DNA of 64,000 nucleotides, taken from Oreohelix idahoensis (lineage: Eukaryota > Mollusca > Gastropoda > Stylommatophora > Oreohelicidae). Shown here one piece after another: positions 9,922 to 20,754 of the stretch. Location of the stretch: assembly GCA_024509875.1 (NCBI GenBank), contig JAMPIV010012224.1, positions 1-64,000 on the forward strand. The letters are read 5' to 3'. The notes beneath the pieces are model-generated. The model ran no database searches. It saw only the letters and a list, made by a program, of their open reading frames with translations, and was not told where the DNA came from. Both the position numbers and the translations under genes were made by a program. Numbering within the stretch: the first letter of the stretch is position 1; every line of letters begins with the position of its first letter.

Positions 9922-11464
9922 TCATGTTATCGGTGAGGATGTTCCAACATCTGGAAGTGGTTTAGTTTCGACACGTTCACTTGGGCATCTTGATAGACAG
10001 TCTGCGAACACATTCTGCACTCCAGGAATAGCTCGTATCTCAAAATGGAACGGTTGAAGCGCTATAGCGTAACGCGCTGACTTTGATGACTTAACGTTCC
10101 CTGTATTCAGTGCGGTAAGAGCTTTCTGATCAGACTCCACCACAAAGTGAGATCCGAGGAGATAACGATCCAGTTTAGTGATTGCCCAGACAAGAGCAAG
10201 GAGCTCTTTATCCAGAACGGAATATTTCGTCTCGCTCGGCATGAGCTTTCTGGATACGTACATAACCGGAAATAAGGTGCCGTTATATTCCTGCATCAAA
10301 ACTGCAGCGATAGCGTAAGAACTTGCATCACTGCGGAGAATGAAGGTGAGATTTTTGTCAGGCAACCTCAAAAAAGATGCATTTGAAAAAAATTGTTTTA
10401 TATAGTCTAACGCCATTTGGTGATCCTGCGACCACTTTATTACATTAGATGTGCCTTTCTTCAGTAGAGACGAAAAAGGTACAGTTATAGTAGACAAATG
10501 AGGGATGAATTTTGAATAGAACTGTATTAGTCCTAAAAGCGACCTAACTTGTTTTTTTGTCTTAGGTGCTGAGATGTTTAAAATTTTAGAGACGTTACTG
10601 TCTTCTGTATACATGAAACCATGACCTATGCGGTGACCCAGAAATGAGATGTCATGAAAAACCGACAAAAGCCTTTGAAGGTTTCGCTGTTAAGTTATAA
10701 TCCCGCAAGGTAGAAAGTAAAGATTTTAAACCCTGAATATGTTCATCCCAAGAGTCACTGAAAAGACAGATGTCATCTATATAAGTAATGACATCGGGAC
10801 GATGAGACAATATGCGGCGCATCATGCGTACAAAGGTAGCTGGCGCATTCATTAACCCGAATGGCATAAAATTCCATTGAAAAAGACCCCGTGGTGTCGA
10901 GAAAGCGGTGAATGGCTTTGCTTTAGGAGTGAGTGGCACTTGCCAATATCCCTTTGAAAGCTCAAATTTCGAACAAAATGTGGCCTGAGCTCAATTCTCC
11001 CATAAGTCGTCTAAAAGAGGTAATGGTTCCGCATCGAATTTTGTAACTTTGTTTAATTCCCTGTAATCTACGCAAAGACGTATATTGTTGTCTTTCTTCC
11101 TAATGATTACCATGGAAGAAGAATATGGTGATGAAGATGGTTCAATTATATTTAATTGGAGCATCTCATCCAATTCCTTATCAACCTTATCATGAAAGTG
11201 TAAAGGAATAGGATATGGGCGAACTCGAATAGGCGTATCGTCAGTCAGAATAATGTCATGTTGGATGACTGACGTATGACCTGGGATGTCAGTGAGGACA
11301 TCCTCATACGAGTGTATAATATTAGAGACTTGCTGACGTTGATCAGCCGAAAGAGTAGATGAGATCGTAACATCATTCCATTTCTCAGTGGAATGGAGTG
11401 GTACAACTGGTATTGGTAGTTGTACATCATCGAAAGAAGATTCTTCTTCTTGGATGACTGACAA
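9922..11464 (-). pseudogene. Gypsy reverse transcriptase and RNase H, broken
   Basis: This part copies the element RNA into DNA and removes the template. On the minus strand, 11464-10991 holds the N-terminal fingers (SPYSSSMVIIRKKDN, RLCVDYRELNKVT). 10939-10652 holds the palm with FMPFGLMNAPATF and the catalytic YIDD at residues 53-56 of that segment. 10668-9922 holds the connection and RNase H, with Asp in RSDASSYA, Glu in VLDKELLALV, Asp in VESDQKAL and NVFADCLSR. An in-frame TGA at 10991-10993 and a one-base frameshift near 10660 break it. Unusually, it lies downstream of the integrase; the RNase H end of the frame is followed directly by 3' non-coding DNA. Confidence 0.92.
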
Positions 11465-12560
11465 CTAGAATAGTGTTGAATAGGAGGTGTAGGGTCGTCA
11501 GTTGCTTGAAACACTGACTGTAGATAATCAGGACGAGAGTAATACTCCTTCAACATGTTAATGTGGAAGGTTTTATGTTTACCATTAACATCAACGATGT
11601 AGTCGACATCGGATATTCTTGAGATGATCCTGAAAGGACCTCTCCAGGTAATTAAAAGACGATTGTTATGCGCAGGTAGTAAGACAAAAGCTTCATCACC
11701 AGGTATGAGCTGGCGAAGACGTCTATACTTGTTTGCAAATAGACGAGCTTTTTCTTTGGCTTGTTCAGATGATGCAGTAGCTAGTCTACAAGCATCTATG
11801 ATTCTCTTTCTCAGAGAGATCCCATACTCATAAGAGGATTGAGTTTCCTCTTCAATATTCTCGTCAACCAATAAGTCGTGGATTAACGACATCGGACCGC
11901 GTGGTTGCATGCCAAAAAACAAGCTGGAATGGAGAAAACCCCGTTGCTTGATTTTGTACTTCGCGATACGCAAAGAGACAAGCAGCGGGTAGGACCCGAT
12001 CCCAGTCTTGGGGATGGTCTTGAGTCATCTTACCCAACAACTGCTTGAGTGTCCTATTGAGACGCTCAATTAACCCATTTGACATCGGATGATAAATAGA
12101 ACTAAGAGATCTGTCTATACCTAATGTCTTCATAACTTGAGACATGGATTCAGAAATGAACTGAACCCCATGATCCGACAAGATTTTCCGTGGAAAAACC
12201 AATGCGTGAGAAGATTAACATCAATGCCTCTGCTACACTGGCAGATGAAGTGTTCTTGAGAGGGATGGCCTCAGGCCAACGAGTGCACATATCAATGCAC
12301 GTAAGGATATGCGTATGCCCTCTAGCAGATGGAAGTATCGGACCAATAATGTCAATGGCCATTTTATCAAATGGTCTAATCGGGATGTCCGCAGCTTGAA
12401 TAGGAGCCGCATGAAATGGACCCCGTACCTTAACTTCCTGACATATCAAACAGGACCGACAATAGAGAGTGATGTCCCTATGGACGCCTGGCCAGTAGAA
12501 TGCCGAAAGCACTCTGGATTTGGTACGCGAAAAACCCATATGACCCGCACATTGCGAGTC
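11465..12560 (-). pseudogene. Gypsy integrase, broken, upstream of reverse transcriptase
   Basis: The integrase inserts the cDNA into the host genome. The zinc-binding His-His-Cys-Cys region is near 12555-12430 (residues about 452-492 of the preceding frame, ending CRSCLICQ). The catalytic core follows: first Asp in KMAIDIIGP, second Asp in ILSDHGVQF and Glu in NGLIERLNRT. The second Asp and the Glu are separated by 35 residues, the classic DDX35E spacing. A C-terminal chromo/SH3-like stretch (LITWRGPFRI and VDYIVDVNGK) follows at about 11660-11570. Frameshifts near 12190, 11940 and 11465 separate the segments. Its place between protease and reverse transcriptase is the notable feature. Confidence 0.92.
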
Positions 12561-13916
12561 ATGCGCATGTCGTAATATACGAGATCTCATAGAGGATGGG
12601 ACTAAGATCTGATAACATAAGGATGAATCCTTTTCCCGTATTACTCTCACCAAAATCCCATTTTTAAGTATAAAGTCATGTCTAGATTTTGCAAGTTTGT
12701 TGCTTGTATTATTTTTGTTAACATACTGAAAAAATTTTTTTAATGAATCATCATTCTTTTGCAATGTAGCAAACAACTCCCGTGAAATAGGAGCATCATC
12801 ATCACAAGTGGTATGAACTGTAGGTTCAATAGGTGTATCATGCGACATATTAGTAGCTTGCGCTCTAGTCACTACTGCATTTGCAGTTTGAATATGTCGC
12901 TCTTCCCATTCAGCAATTTGCTGCAGTGTACACTCTTTAATACCATGTATGCGACCAAGTATTACATCACATATTGGATTTGGAAGAAGACATGCTTGGA
13001 TCTTTCCTGAAAAGAAAGGTGTATTAAGATCAATAATAGCAGTGGGAAATGTTTCGACGGTGCCGCCGAAAGTCACACACTTGACAACCCGGCCCGTGGC
13101 ACAACTTGGGTTGATCAGCGAGGTCCGGACGCCCACAGTGCTACAACCTGAGTCAAATAGGAGAGAGCATGAAATGTTGTTGACAAATCCCTTGTTAAAC
13201 TTAAGAGAGCCCTGTCCCTGGTGTACTGACGTAGCAGTGGCTGTGCAGACTATAGGTAGGCTAGGCAAGGTATGTCCGCAACGCAGCGTCGTGATCGCCT
13301 TAGGCTGGAAAAGAGTCGAGCATTCTGGACAGTCTTTCACCTGGGTACAATCAAGAGAACAAGACATAGCATTGTGAGTTTCAGTTACTTTACCCTGTTC
13401 AATGTTAGCCTGTGTATCACTTAAAGCGACATTAGAATGTCTACCCGTATTATTTGACGATCTATCTCTGCGACGCGATCGATTTTGATTATTTGCATTA
13501 AAATTGCTACAATTGTCATTTCTGCTAGAGTTAAAATTTGGATGAGTCCGATAATTTGTATAATTAAAGTTATGTGGACCCTGAGATCTTGATCTCCAGT
13601 TTTGTTTATTATAATGTCCTTGATTATTTTTAAAATTATTGTTACCAAAATCTTGTGATCTGTGAGTTTGGTTCCAAGAAACATTAAATGGAGCAGATTG
13701 TTGAAATTGCTTCCCTTTGTAAAAGTTATCATTGTTAAAATTGTAATTATTTCCCTTATTGACATACCTGTCAGCACTAAAGGAACGATTTCGTGAAAAA
13801 TTGTTTTGTTGTGCTGCAAAGGCAACAGGTAATTCATTCTTAATCTGTGCGTTACTTAGATCCATGTTTGGGTGAGCAGTACAAAAATTTTTTGCATGTT
13901 CTTCTAAGCCTTTCAT
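12561..13916 (-). pseudogene. Gypsy basic gag C-terminus and aspartic protease
   Basis: This frame starts with a long Asn/Gln/Arg/Phe-rich stretch (residues about 35-160) that probably binds nucleic acid, although no CCHC zinc knuckle is seen. A Cys-rich segment follows (residues 185-213). The protease is at residues about 248-330, with the active-site Asp-Ser-Gly at 255-257 (about 13154-13146) in the context SLLFDSGCST and a later ILGR flap-side motif. The protease would cut the polyprotein. The same frame runs on into the integrase without a break, so protease and integrase are fused here. Confidence 0.88.
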
Positions 13917-14939
13917 AGATAAAGGTTTCCTTTCGTGTAAAAAAATGCGAGAAATGTAGGATTTACAGACGAAAGTACCTTATCGCGCATCAGTAAATCG
14001 AAGAGACCTTCATATGACTTTTCAATTTTGGATAATTCAATCCATCTTTCTAGTGTTAGTCGTATTTGTGACAGAAAATCATTGAAATTTCTGCTAGATT
14101 GGGGTAGTAATGTATGAAATCTTAAACGATATTCGTCTTCTGTCATTTGGAATTTTTGCAGAAGTGCTGCTCTAAGAGCATTATAGTCATTTTTCTCACC
14201 AATGCTGGTGGTATGATAAACTGCTAATGCATCCCCTGTAAGTAATCTGGATAAATATGTACAGTATAGCGCTTTATCCACGTTATAAGATCCACAAGTG
14301 GCCTCAAACCTATCTAGGAAGAATATTACGTCATCAGACGGGGGATTAAATTTTGGTAATTTAAGGTGAATTTCCTTAAAATAATCATGTCTGGATGGAG
14401 TTTGGCTTTCAAAAGTTCTCTGAGAATTAGCTTCCTGAGTAACCTAATTCTCTCATATTCTGACTCTGCTAATTTCAGTTCATGCTGTCGTTTTTTTTCA
14501 TTCTCTTCCATCTCAAGCTGAAGTCGTTTTACATTTTGTTCAGCTATTAATCTCCTATCTTCCATTTCTTTTTGTTTCTGTTCCATCTCATTTTTTTTCC
14601 TCTTCCTCAGCTATAAATCGTTTTATCTTTTTAATTCAGCGGCAATCTCGTTTTTTTCTCCTCTTCCTCAGCTATAAATTTCCTCTTCTTTTCATGTTCC
14701 TCAGCATCAATCCGTTTTTGATCTGCCTCAAATTTCATCTTCTTCTCTTGTTCCTCAGCCTCAATCCGTTTTTGATCTGCCTCAAATTGAAGTTTTTCTA
14801 GTCTTAAAGTTTCTAACTTTCTCTGTTCGGCTTCTATTTCTTGAGCTTTCCTATATTCTGCAAGTGCAAATGTTTTTGCTTCATCAGGAGCCATCTGAAG
14901 AGCTTTTGCTTGCTTAATGAAATAATCTAGTGAATACAT
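13917..14939 (-). pseudogene. Gypsy gag (coiled coil and capsid-like), frameshifted
   Basis: The sense strand starts at an ATG (14939) with a predicted helical leader, then a highly charged Glu/Lys-rich coiled coil with a near-repeated FEADQKRI(E/D)AEE unit. From about 14280 it has a capsid-like segment containing YLSRLLTGDALAVYHT and a QIRLTLERWIEL helix, typical of Ty3/Gypsy gag. Frameshifts near 14630, 14310 and 13915 divide it into three pieces. No start further upstream is supported. Confidence 0.8.
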
Positions 14940-15974
14940 TATGCTTTATAAGTAGTCACAATACTCTTGATTTATAAAAATGATAATTAATCAATATAAA
15001 TTAGTTAACCTTGTTATTATAACAAGTGTTCTTCGTTCCTGTCCTTAGAACGGTATAATGTTATCATATAATTATTAAATATGTTATTAATCAATAAATT
15101 TATGTAATCAAATGTCATGAAATGAACAACGAGAAAGACAATAGAAACATAACCGACAAGACATGATAAACTGGACGGGTGAACACAATCGTAGAAATCA
15201 AAAAAAAAAATAAAAATGTATAACTAAAATAGAATATCGTAAAAATATACGACGATAACTACGATCAGATAATTAACAGTACAATTGACAACACAGTGTA
15301 AAAACATAGGTTTTGTAAAAAACTGAACGACAGGAAAGGTGAGATGGACGCAAAATACAAACAAAATTCATCATAAAACTAAATTACGAATAAAAATAAC
15401 TACGAGAACAACAATAAAAACTTGACGGAACAGCTAAACAGATACTATTATAAGGGACAATTAGCGATCGGAACTTCGGCAAGGTTTCTAGCCTTGTACC
15501 GGAACTATCGCTCAATTGAAACTTACAAGTTGAGCCCTACAGAACGTCTGACGAAGAGCCCGAATTGGCTTCGAGATGGATCTCGTTCGACAGATCAACC
15601 TCCCTACCTCCCACGACAAATGAACAACATATAACATATAACAAGGAAAATATAAATATGGACATAATTATTTAAGGCACAGCTAAACGTAATAAAGGGT
15701 ACAACGACAACACGTTATACTCATCTCGCGTGCAGGAAAAAAAAAAACCAATGTGCCTCGTCTCCGTGTATGTACGTGTGAGGATAAAATACTTCGTTCT
15801 GAGTTATTAGACCACAGCTTGCACGTAATAGTGACAAAGAGATGATCCCAAGATGTTGTCGCCTTGAAAGTTCAGATCTTCAGATGATCCCAAGATGTTG
15901 TCGCCTTGAAAGTTCAGATCTTCCATTAATGATAATTGTATTGGGTACGTTTCCTGTGAAATTCTTGATTTCAA
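14940..15974 (-). other. Gypsy 5' non-coding leader
   Basis: About 1 kb between the gag start and the 5' LTR. It is AT-rich and carries no conserved frame. A 43-bp segment (GATGATCCCAAGATGTTGTC...) is tandemly duplicated at 15841-15925. Confidence 0.7.
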
Positions 15975-15997
15975 AACCAGACTGGCACACCAATTAC
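15975..15997 (-). promoter_or_regulatory. Candidate primer binding site of the Gypsy element
   Basis: Five bases inside the 5' LTR the sense strand reads TGGTGTGCCAGTCTGG. A tRNA ending in GGCACACCA would pair with its start. The tRNA type was not identified. Confidence 0.45.
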
Positions 15998-17099
15998 TGT
16001 TGACTCCGTTTTATGGTTGAGTACAGTTTATACTGGTGAAGAGGTAGCTTAAAACGCGAATGGTTAAAATGAACGAATGTCAACAATATTCTTCAAACGA
16101 ACTTCAACAAGTAGTGTTGAACTGGGTGAACTGGGCAAGTACTGGCAGTACATAAGTCGGTGATGACTGTACATAGATTTTATTCAACATGACACATACG
16201 GAGTGGACAAGACTAACATCGTCACAGGCGCAAAGATCATACATCAGCATAATGGTAATTACTTTTAAAGTTCCTGAAGATTCTCTACCAATAAAGTCCT
16301 CTGACTCAAGTGACTAAGGATCACAAAACTGTTACCGTATAATATTCTTCTCATTCAAGTCCATTGACCTTCCTTCAAGGACGTCTTATCATGGTAACGT
16401 ATTCATACTCCAGGATAAAATCTTCCATATCATACTTCACAATCCCATACGTTCTCCAAAACATAACGTTAGATAGCATATAGTTTCAAACAAAGTCATA
16501 CACGATAATACGAACAGGTTAGAGATTCCAGTTGACTAACCTCTCCCATTCTATGCCACGCTTCTGGCATTGTTGAATGTACGGCATATAAAATATGAAG
16601 CATACGAATAAATAAACTGGTTTACACGTAGGTATTATTCCTCTACGGTAATCTAATATGACCACCGACTCCGTCTGTCCATTCTAGGAAATTACATGCT
16701 AAGATGACTTCCCGCTAGACTACAACTGGGAGCGGCCTGATACTTTAGTTTACGGCAATAAATATACAAATATAACCGGGGCGACACTTACATGATCCTT
16801 CCATCATTGGCTTCGTCAAGAATACCAATTGAATCAATATAACATACTGGCTTATACAAAACTGCCAGAAGATTCCAATAATATATATCTCGGACATAAC
16901 AAAGTCCGCACTGCCCCGTTCAAAACATGACGTCACAATTCCCAAACTAGGTTACCCGTGCGTCCAAAGCAACTCACACTGCATTGTGCACGTCAGTGCG
17001 TGAATCAATCGAACGCACAAATAATAAAATATATAAAGACTGGTGCGTACATTTGGCAGGACCGAAGACTACCCCCTTAGGTAATAAATGTACGTAACA
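15998..17099 (-). repeat. 5' LTR of the Gypsy element (1102 bp)
   Basis: It matches the 3' LTR but carries an additional block of about 390 bp (16520-16917) where the other LTR has about 35 bp of different sequence. Several further small indels separate the two. LTRs are identical on insertion, so either this one gained DNA or the other lost it. Confidence 0.9.
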
Positions 17100-17104
17100 G
17101 TCTT

Positions 17105-17180
17105 CCTCAACATTTTCATTTCTGTCTCCAGTTCGCTTCTCAATAGACTACTCACAATTCACTTATTCATTACCTATGTT
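17105..17180 (-). mobile_element. LINE-B 3' fragment, right part
   Basis: This continues the LINE-B fragment of 8205-8288 beyond the Gypsy insertion; TTCATTTCTGTCTCCAGTTC corresponds to LINE-B near 25350. The stretch 17181-17250 is intron adjoining exon 2. Confidence 0.65.
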
Positions 17181-17250
17181 TTTTAATATAATATTTTTAG
17201 AAGTCCATATAGTAATCGCCTTAAACAAAATTGTACAAACTCGATCATAC

Positions 17251-17395
17251 CTGTCTGGTATGACCCTGTGAGGTGACCTAGTTCCACAGTCAAGCATCAT
17301 GCCAGTCATGTTTGGCCGCCGACCAGATGGTGCTGAGCTTGATCTTGATGAATTTGATGGCAGAAATGGAGTTTGTGCTGGTCCTCCAGGGCCTA
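17251..17395 (-). CDS. MAP2K7: MAP2K7 (MKK7) homolog, coding exon 2
   Basis: A 145-bp exon on the minus strand with acceptor AAAATCTCTTTCAG and strong donor CAG|GTATGA. Its first two bases complete a Leu codon with the last base of exon 1, giving RPR-Met-Leu-Gly-Pro across the junction. This has the form of the third JNK-docking site of vertebrate MKK7 (basic, then hydrophobic-x-hydrophobic). The rest is a Pro/Ser-rich linker (SNSSRSSSAPSGRRPN, then SPHRVIPD), as expected between the docking sites and the kinase domain. It ends two bases into a codon, and exon 3 supplies the third. The linker is not conserved enough to be diagnostic; the identity comes from the joined product. Confidence 0.8.
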
Positions 17396-17484
17396 CTGAA
17401 AGAGATTTTAAACTACAAATTCAATGTCTCCCAAAGCCTTTTATCGTGACTCTGTGTAAATCATAATCGCCTTGCAATCCATTT

Positions 17485-17955
17485 GCCTCACGAATACAGA
17501 TCCTTAAAAAGCAAGAACCAAGAAGCTACAGACTTTCACTGAATAGAATAGGATTGAAATGGTATGACAAAATCACCAATATGGAAATGTTGACAAGATC
17601 ACCAATATGGAAATGATGACAAGATCACCAATATGAAAATGATGACAAGATCACCAATATGGAAATGTTGACAAGAACCAGACAGGTGCCAGATTAACAA
17701 ATGAGAAGACAAATGTTGGCGATGAGTGCAACACAGAATGAGGACACCTACTAATAGTATTACAAGATGGTCCTTTTTTCGGATCCCCAGGGTGAGAGAG
17801 ATGGAGTGAGACTGAAAAATGCATGGAGAAGAAAATAGAGAGAACTGAAAGGGGCAAAGAAAACATGGATAGACCTTAACCAGATGGCACATGAGAGGAG
17901 AACTTGACATGTGTTTCTTGAAGGCCTATGCTCCTTGGGGAGCTGACGGATAATG
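17485..17955 (+). mobile_element. LINE-B 3' end with internal tandem expansion
   Basis: It matches the LINE-B copy from about 25100 to its end (GGCCTATGCTCCTTGGGGAG, then TGAATGAGTGA). The frame is lost. At 17568-17672 a 26-bp piece (CACCAATATGGAAATGTTGA...) is repeated four times, an expansion within a former coding segment. Confidence 0.85.
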
Positions 17956-18114
17956 AATGAGTGATGCGAATCCCTGGGTCAGACAATGAGGCATAAAGAA
18001 AGGGGCCACTATGCCCTGCCACACATGTTGTTAGGGTGAATAAGGAAGGTTGTGCATGGCGTTAGCAGCCTCATCATATACAACAAACTGCTACAGAACA
18101 GCACATGAAGAAGT

Positions 18115-18379
18115 AAAAAGGAACTCGTTACACGCCCATTGAGGCGTATTGGGAATATGGTGTTAGGCCCATATTATCTTGACCGTCGGCACACTAGGGG
18201 TGATGTGGTCGGCATCATGCCGGCCGCCTTAACCTTCCCAGAGTTGCTCTGGTACCCAATTGGGGCTGGGTCGACCCAGGAGCCGTTTGTGGCCTAAAAA
18301 AATCCCACCTCATCTGGGGATCAAACCATAGACCACTGCGCTAGGAAGCCAGTGCACTAACCACTATGCTTCCGCGGCT
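18115..18379 (-). mobile_element. SINE S1, copy 1 (tRNA-derived)
   Basis: A 265-bp element flanked by ACATGAAGAAGT (18103-18114 and 18380-18391). The sense strand starts AGCCGCGGAAGCATAGTGG (A box) and has GGTTTGATCCCC as B box. A body with a GGGTACCAGAGC block follows, and it ends in a T-rich TTCCTTTTTAC instead of poly(A). The same length and structure occur at 57030-57294. Confidence 0.9.
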
Positions 18380-18451
18380 ACATGAAGAAGTGCTGTCATC
18401 ATAATCATTCTCCTTCTACGTTTCCTTAAGCAGCAACCAGTACAGTTGCTG

Positions 18452-18468
18452 CCCCCCCCCCCCCCCCC
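18452..18468. repeat. Poly-C tract (17 bp)
   Basis: An uninterrupted run of C in intron 1; a similar run of 19 is at 61814-61832. Confidence 0.95.
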
Positions 18469-18501
18469 TTTGCAGGAAATCTGTTTCAAATCAATTAGGT
18501 G

Positions 18502-18902
18502 TTAACTCTTTCCGTACGTAATTATTTTCAGCTCTGGACGGAATTATTTTTAAGCCCAAAAAATTTACACATACATAATTTACGTTTACTGACAATGTGT
18601 GTCTAATCATGAGTTAAGTATAACATATTATATATCAAATTAAAGTACATTGGATGAACAATATAAATCCATATGCCGTTCTAGCTAATTTTATGTTATA
18701 TTTATGTTATAACAGATAAATTACACGGAAAAAAAGTAACATTGGATGAACAAAAAATTTTATAACGAGATAAATTCCGGGCAGTATAAAATATCAGAAT
18801 AGAAAGAAACAACGAAATAAATCAGCGTCTTTTAAAAGATCTTGCGGTCCCAGCGGTCGGCCATTGCGTCTTTTAAAAGATCTTGCGTACGGAATCAGTT
18901 AA
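18502..18902. mobile_element. TTAA-flanked MITE (piggyBac-type)
   Basis: A block of about 400 bp begins TTAACTCTTTCCGTACG and ends CGTACGGAATCAGTTAA. The target TTAA is at both ends, and the inverted termini match at 11 of 13 positions. TTAA targets are characteristic of piggyBac transposons. Inside, GCGTCTTTTAAAAGATCTTG is present twice near the right end. There is no coding capacity. Confidence 0.75.
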
Positions 18903-19215
18903 ATTAAAAGATTTTTTTATATTTTTGATTCAATATTTATTTATCTCCCACTCATTCTGTCCTTCTTTATCTCCAGTCTTCAAGAGTCCAAGTCAGAAAT
19001 TTGTTTGGCCGACTCCACAACCCTGGTATTTACAATGGCCCACACAGTTTGTGCATTATGTGTATCTGTACTGTTTGTCTACTGGACACAACATATCATG
19101 TGTTTGTTACACTCATGAACCATTTATCTGTAAAAGCACAAACAAACACCTATTTTGTTATCAGAGTGCGAAGAATGTAGGCTATTTTCACCATCATCAT
19201 CCTTTTTCTTTTAGC

Positions 19216-19340
19216 TTTCCATGGAGCATGGCGCCACCTTGCAGGAAGCCTGCACCAAGCAGTCACTTGCTCTAGCAGCAGTGGTTTCTGTAGTAATGTG
19301 TTTTAAATGATGAAGCTGCCAGCCCTATACACCTACGGAA
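19216..19340 (+). repeat. Dispersed repeat R2, copy 1
   Basis: A degenerate block with GAAGCCTGCACCAAGC and GCTGCCAGCCC. Similar blocks occur at 55500-55640 and 60340-60450. The family is unclassified; no termini were resolved. Confidence 0.5.
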
Positions 19341-19499
19341 GCAGTAGCTTTGAGAATAGTACTCCTGCTTCCTTTACCTCCTCAGAAACCTCCAGGAATT
19401 GCATGGGGCCGCAATAAGAATGCTGGGTAATAATTATATGAATGAAAATAAACCACGGCTCACACAGTTAGGCTTACTGTGTTGAGCCAGACCACGACA

Positions 19500-19617
19500 C
19501 ACATGGGGAACCAAGAGCCAGGGATCCAGACCTTCAGGACGACCCAGAGTTCGCTAGGGGGACATCAGATAATCCCTGAAGGACTGGATTAGAACCAGGC
19601 CAAAAGGAAGACATCGG
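19500..19617 (+). mobile_element. LINE-A fragment
   Basis: It corresponds to LINE-A positions 6320-6440 of copy 1 (AACCAAGAGCCAGGGATCCA onward). It is diverged, with indels, and lacks the 3' tail. Confidence 0.8.
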
Positions 19618-19635
19618 AGATATCACTTTTGGTAA

Positions 19636-19750
19636 TTAAAAATATCTGTGAGGGTCTTATTATGGATCATTATGAATGTCCCGAGTATAAAGGAAGCAAG
19701 ACTTTTGTTGAATGGAAGCACGTCAGTAATGGTTTTATATGGATTAGCAG
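19636..19750 (+). repeat. Dispersed repeat R3, copy 1
   Basis: Resembles 56712-56830 (AAAATATCTGYGAGGGYYTY...; GAATRGAAGCACRTCAGT). It is probably an old LINE segment, as the other copy keeps a minus-strand frame. Confidence 0.45.
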
Positions 19751-20204
19751 TCTGTGGGCAGTAAGTTGGTATTTTCTTCTTGTTGTTTTGTAATGTACAG
19801 CCTCAATGATTGTTGGATAAAGTTCAAAACAAGGTTAGTGTTATGGTTAAGGTTAACGGGTATGGTTGAAATGAAGAACAGTGGCCATGTGTCATAATAC
19901 GCCTAACTGTCTATCAATCAGGTGGCCAATATAACTGGCCACATCAATACACCCTTAAAACAGAATTCAGAGACACAATAATAAGTGGTATGGGTTAGGA
20001 ATCCTAAACCTACCCTAATTCTAATCCAAATGACATGGGCAATTTAACTGGCCACCGGAGTGAAAGATATTTAGGTGAAATTTGACAGCCAACCCACTGT
20101 AGGCCTACTTTATTTCAACTAAGGCTATGTTTTAATAACTGCAAGCAGCATGGCTGACATAAGCAGTTAGCCAAAATGGCATATATCCTTATTTTTCTGA
20201 TTTT

Positions 20205-20300
20205 TTTTTTAAATTTTACAAAGAAAAAATATCCCATTCAACCTCTGATGAGTTTTAATTAATACATCGATTATCGCTAATTCAAGATAATAATTTTGAT
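20205..20300 (+). repeat. Dispersed repeat R4, copy 1
   Basis: An oligo-T run then TATCCCATTCAACCTCTGAT and a TAATT(A/C)A block. Related copies are at 36200-36300 and 50960-51060. It is unclassified. Confidence 0.5.
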
Positions 20301-20754
20301 TGTTGGTGCCTGATCATGGCATTATTTCGCCTTTCCAAGCAGTGTAAATAGAGTAAATTAAAAGTGTCAAATTTTGTAGATGTGTATGTGTGCGTGTTTT
20401 GCAGTCACAAAATGTAAGTCTAAAATAACTGTCATGCTGCTAATAACAGGGAGGAGGGTGGGAAAGTCCGGGGTGTTAGGAAGACACCAAATTCACTATT
20501 CACTTGTCATCATCTACGTCAATGAACTTTCTGAGTAAAGTTTGTAACCAGTGAAGTTGTAGAATTATATGGTTTTATTATAGAAACATTTCGACCCCCG
20601 ACGATATATCTTGTATGTAAGGTAACTACAACTGTGCATTTTGGGTAAACTTAGTGTTTACAACAGGGCCTATTTATAAACAACAAAATTGAAAATTGAG
20701 ATACAATTTAGCATATTATTTATTAGGGCTATCCAAATATTTCTATATACGTAC

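Larger units (their letters stand above)
8289..17099 (-). mobile_element. Complete Ty3/Gypsy LTR retrotransposon, Gmr1-like domain order
   Basis: An 8.8-kb element on the minus strand with two LTRs that start and end TG...CA and a perfect 5-bp duplication GTCTT (8284-8288 and 17100-17104). Domains on the sense strand run: coiled-coil and capsid gag, a basic Asn-rich segment, aspartic protease, integrase, reverse transcriptase, RNase H. In most Ty3/Gypsy elements integrase comes last; integrase before reverse transcriptase is the Ty1/Copia order and, within Gypsy, marks Gmr1-type elements (established knowledge). The reverse transcriptase and RNase H are of Gypsy type. The coding region has several frameshifts and an in-frame stop, so the copy is inactive. 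Confidence 0.93.
1936..17250 (-). other. MAP2K7: MAP2K7 intron 2 (15.3 kb), filled with mobile elements
   Basis: The intron between exon 2 (donor CAG|GTATGA at 17250) and exon 3 (acceptor at 1936). It holds a 48-bp LINE tail, a tRNA-derived SINE, LINE-B fragments, a full-length LINE-A, an I-group LINE end, a Tigger remnant and the 8.8-kb Gypsy element. The large elements LINE-A and Gypsy lie on opposite strands. Most of the intron length is therefore acquired DNA. Confidence 0.75.
17396..20754 (-). other. MAP2K7: MAP2K7 intron 1 (3.4 kb)
   Basis: The intron between exon 1 (donor GTACGTAT) and exon 2. It contains a LINE-B end with a tandem repeat, a SINE, a poly-C tract, a TTAA-flanked MITE and several short dispersed repeats. 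The parts at 18903-19215, 19751-20204 and 20301-20754 show nothing recognisable. Confidence 0.75.

Noticed and set aside
18883..19275. A 130-residue plus-strand frame after a CTCCAG acceptor-like site
   Set aside because: Unusual composition, overlaps a MITE edge and repeat R2, and has no partner exons.
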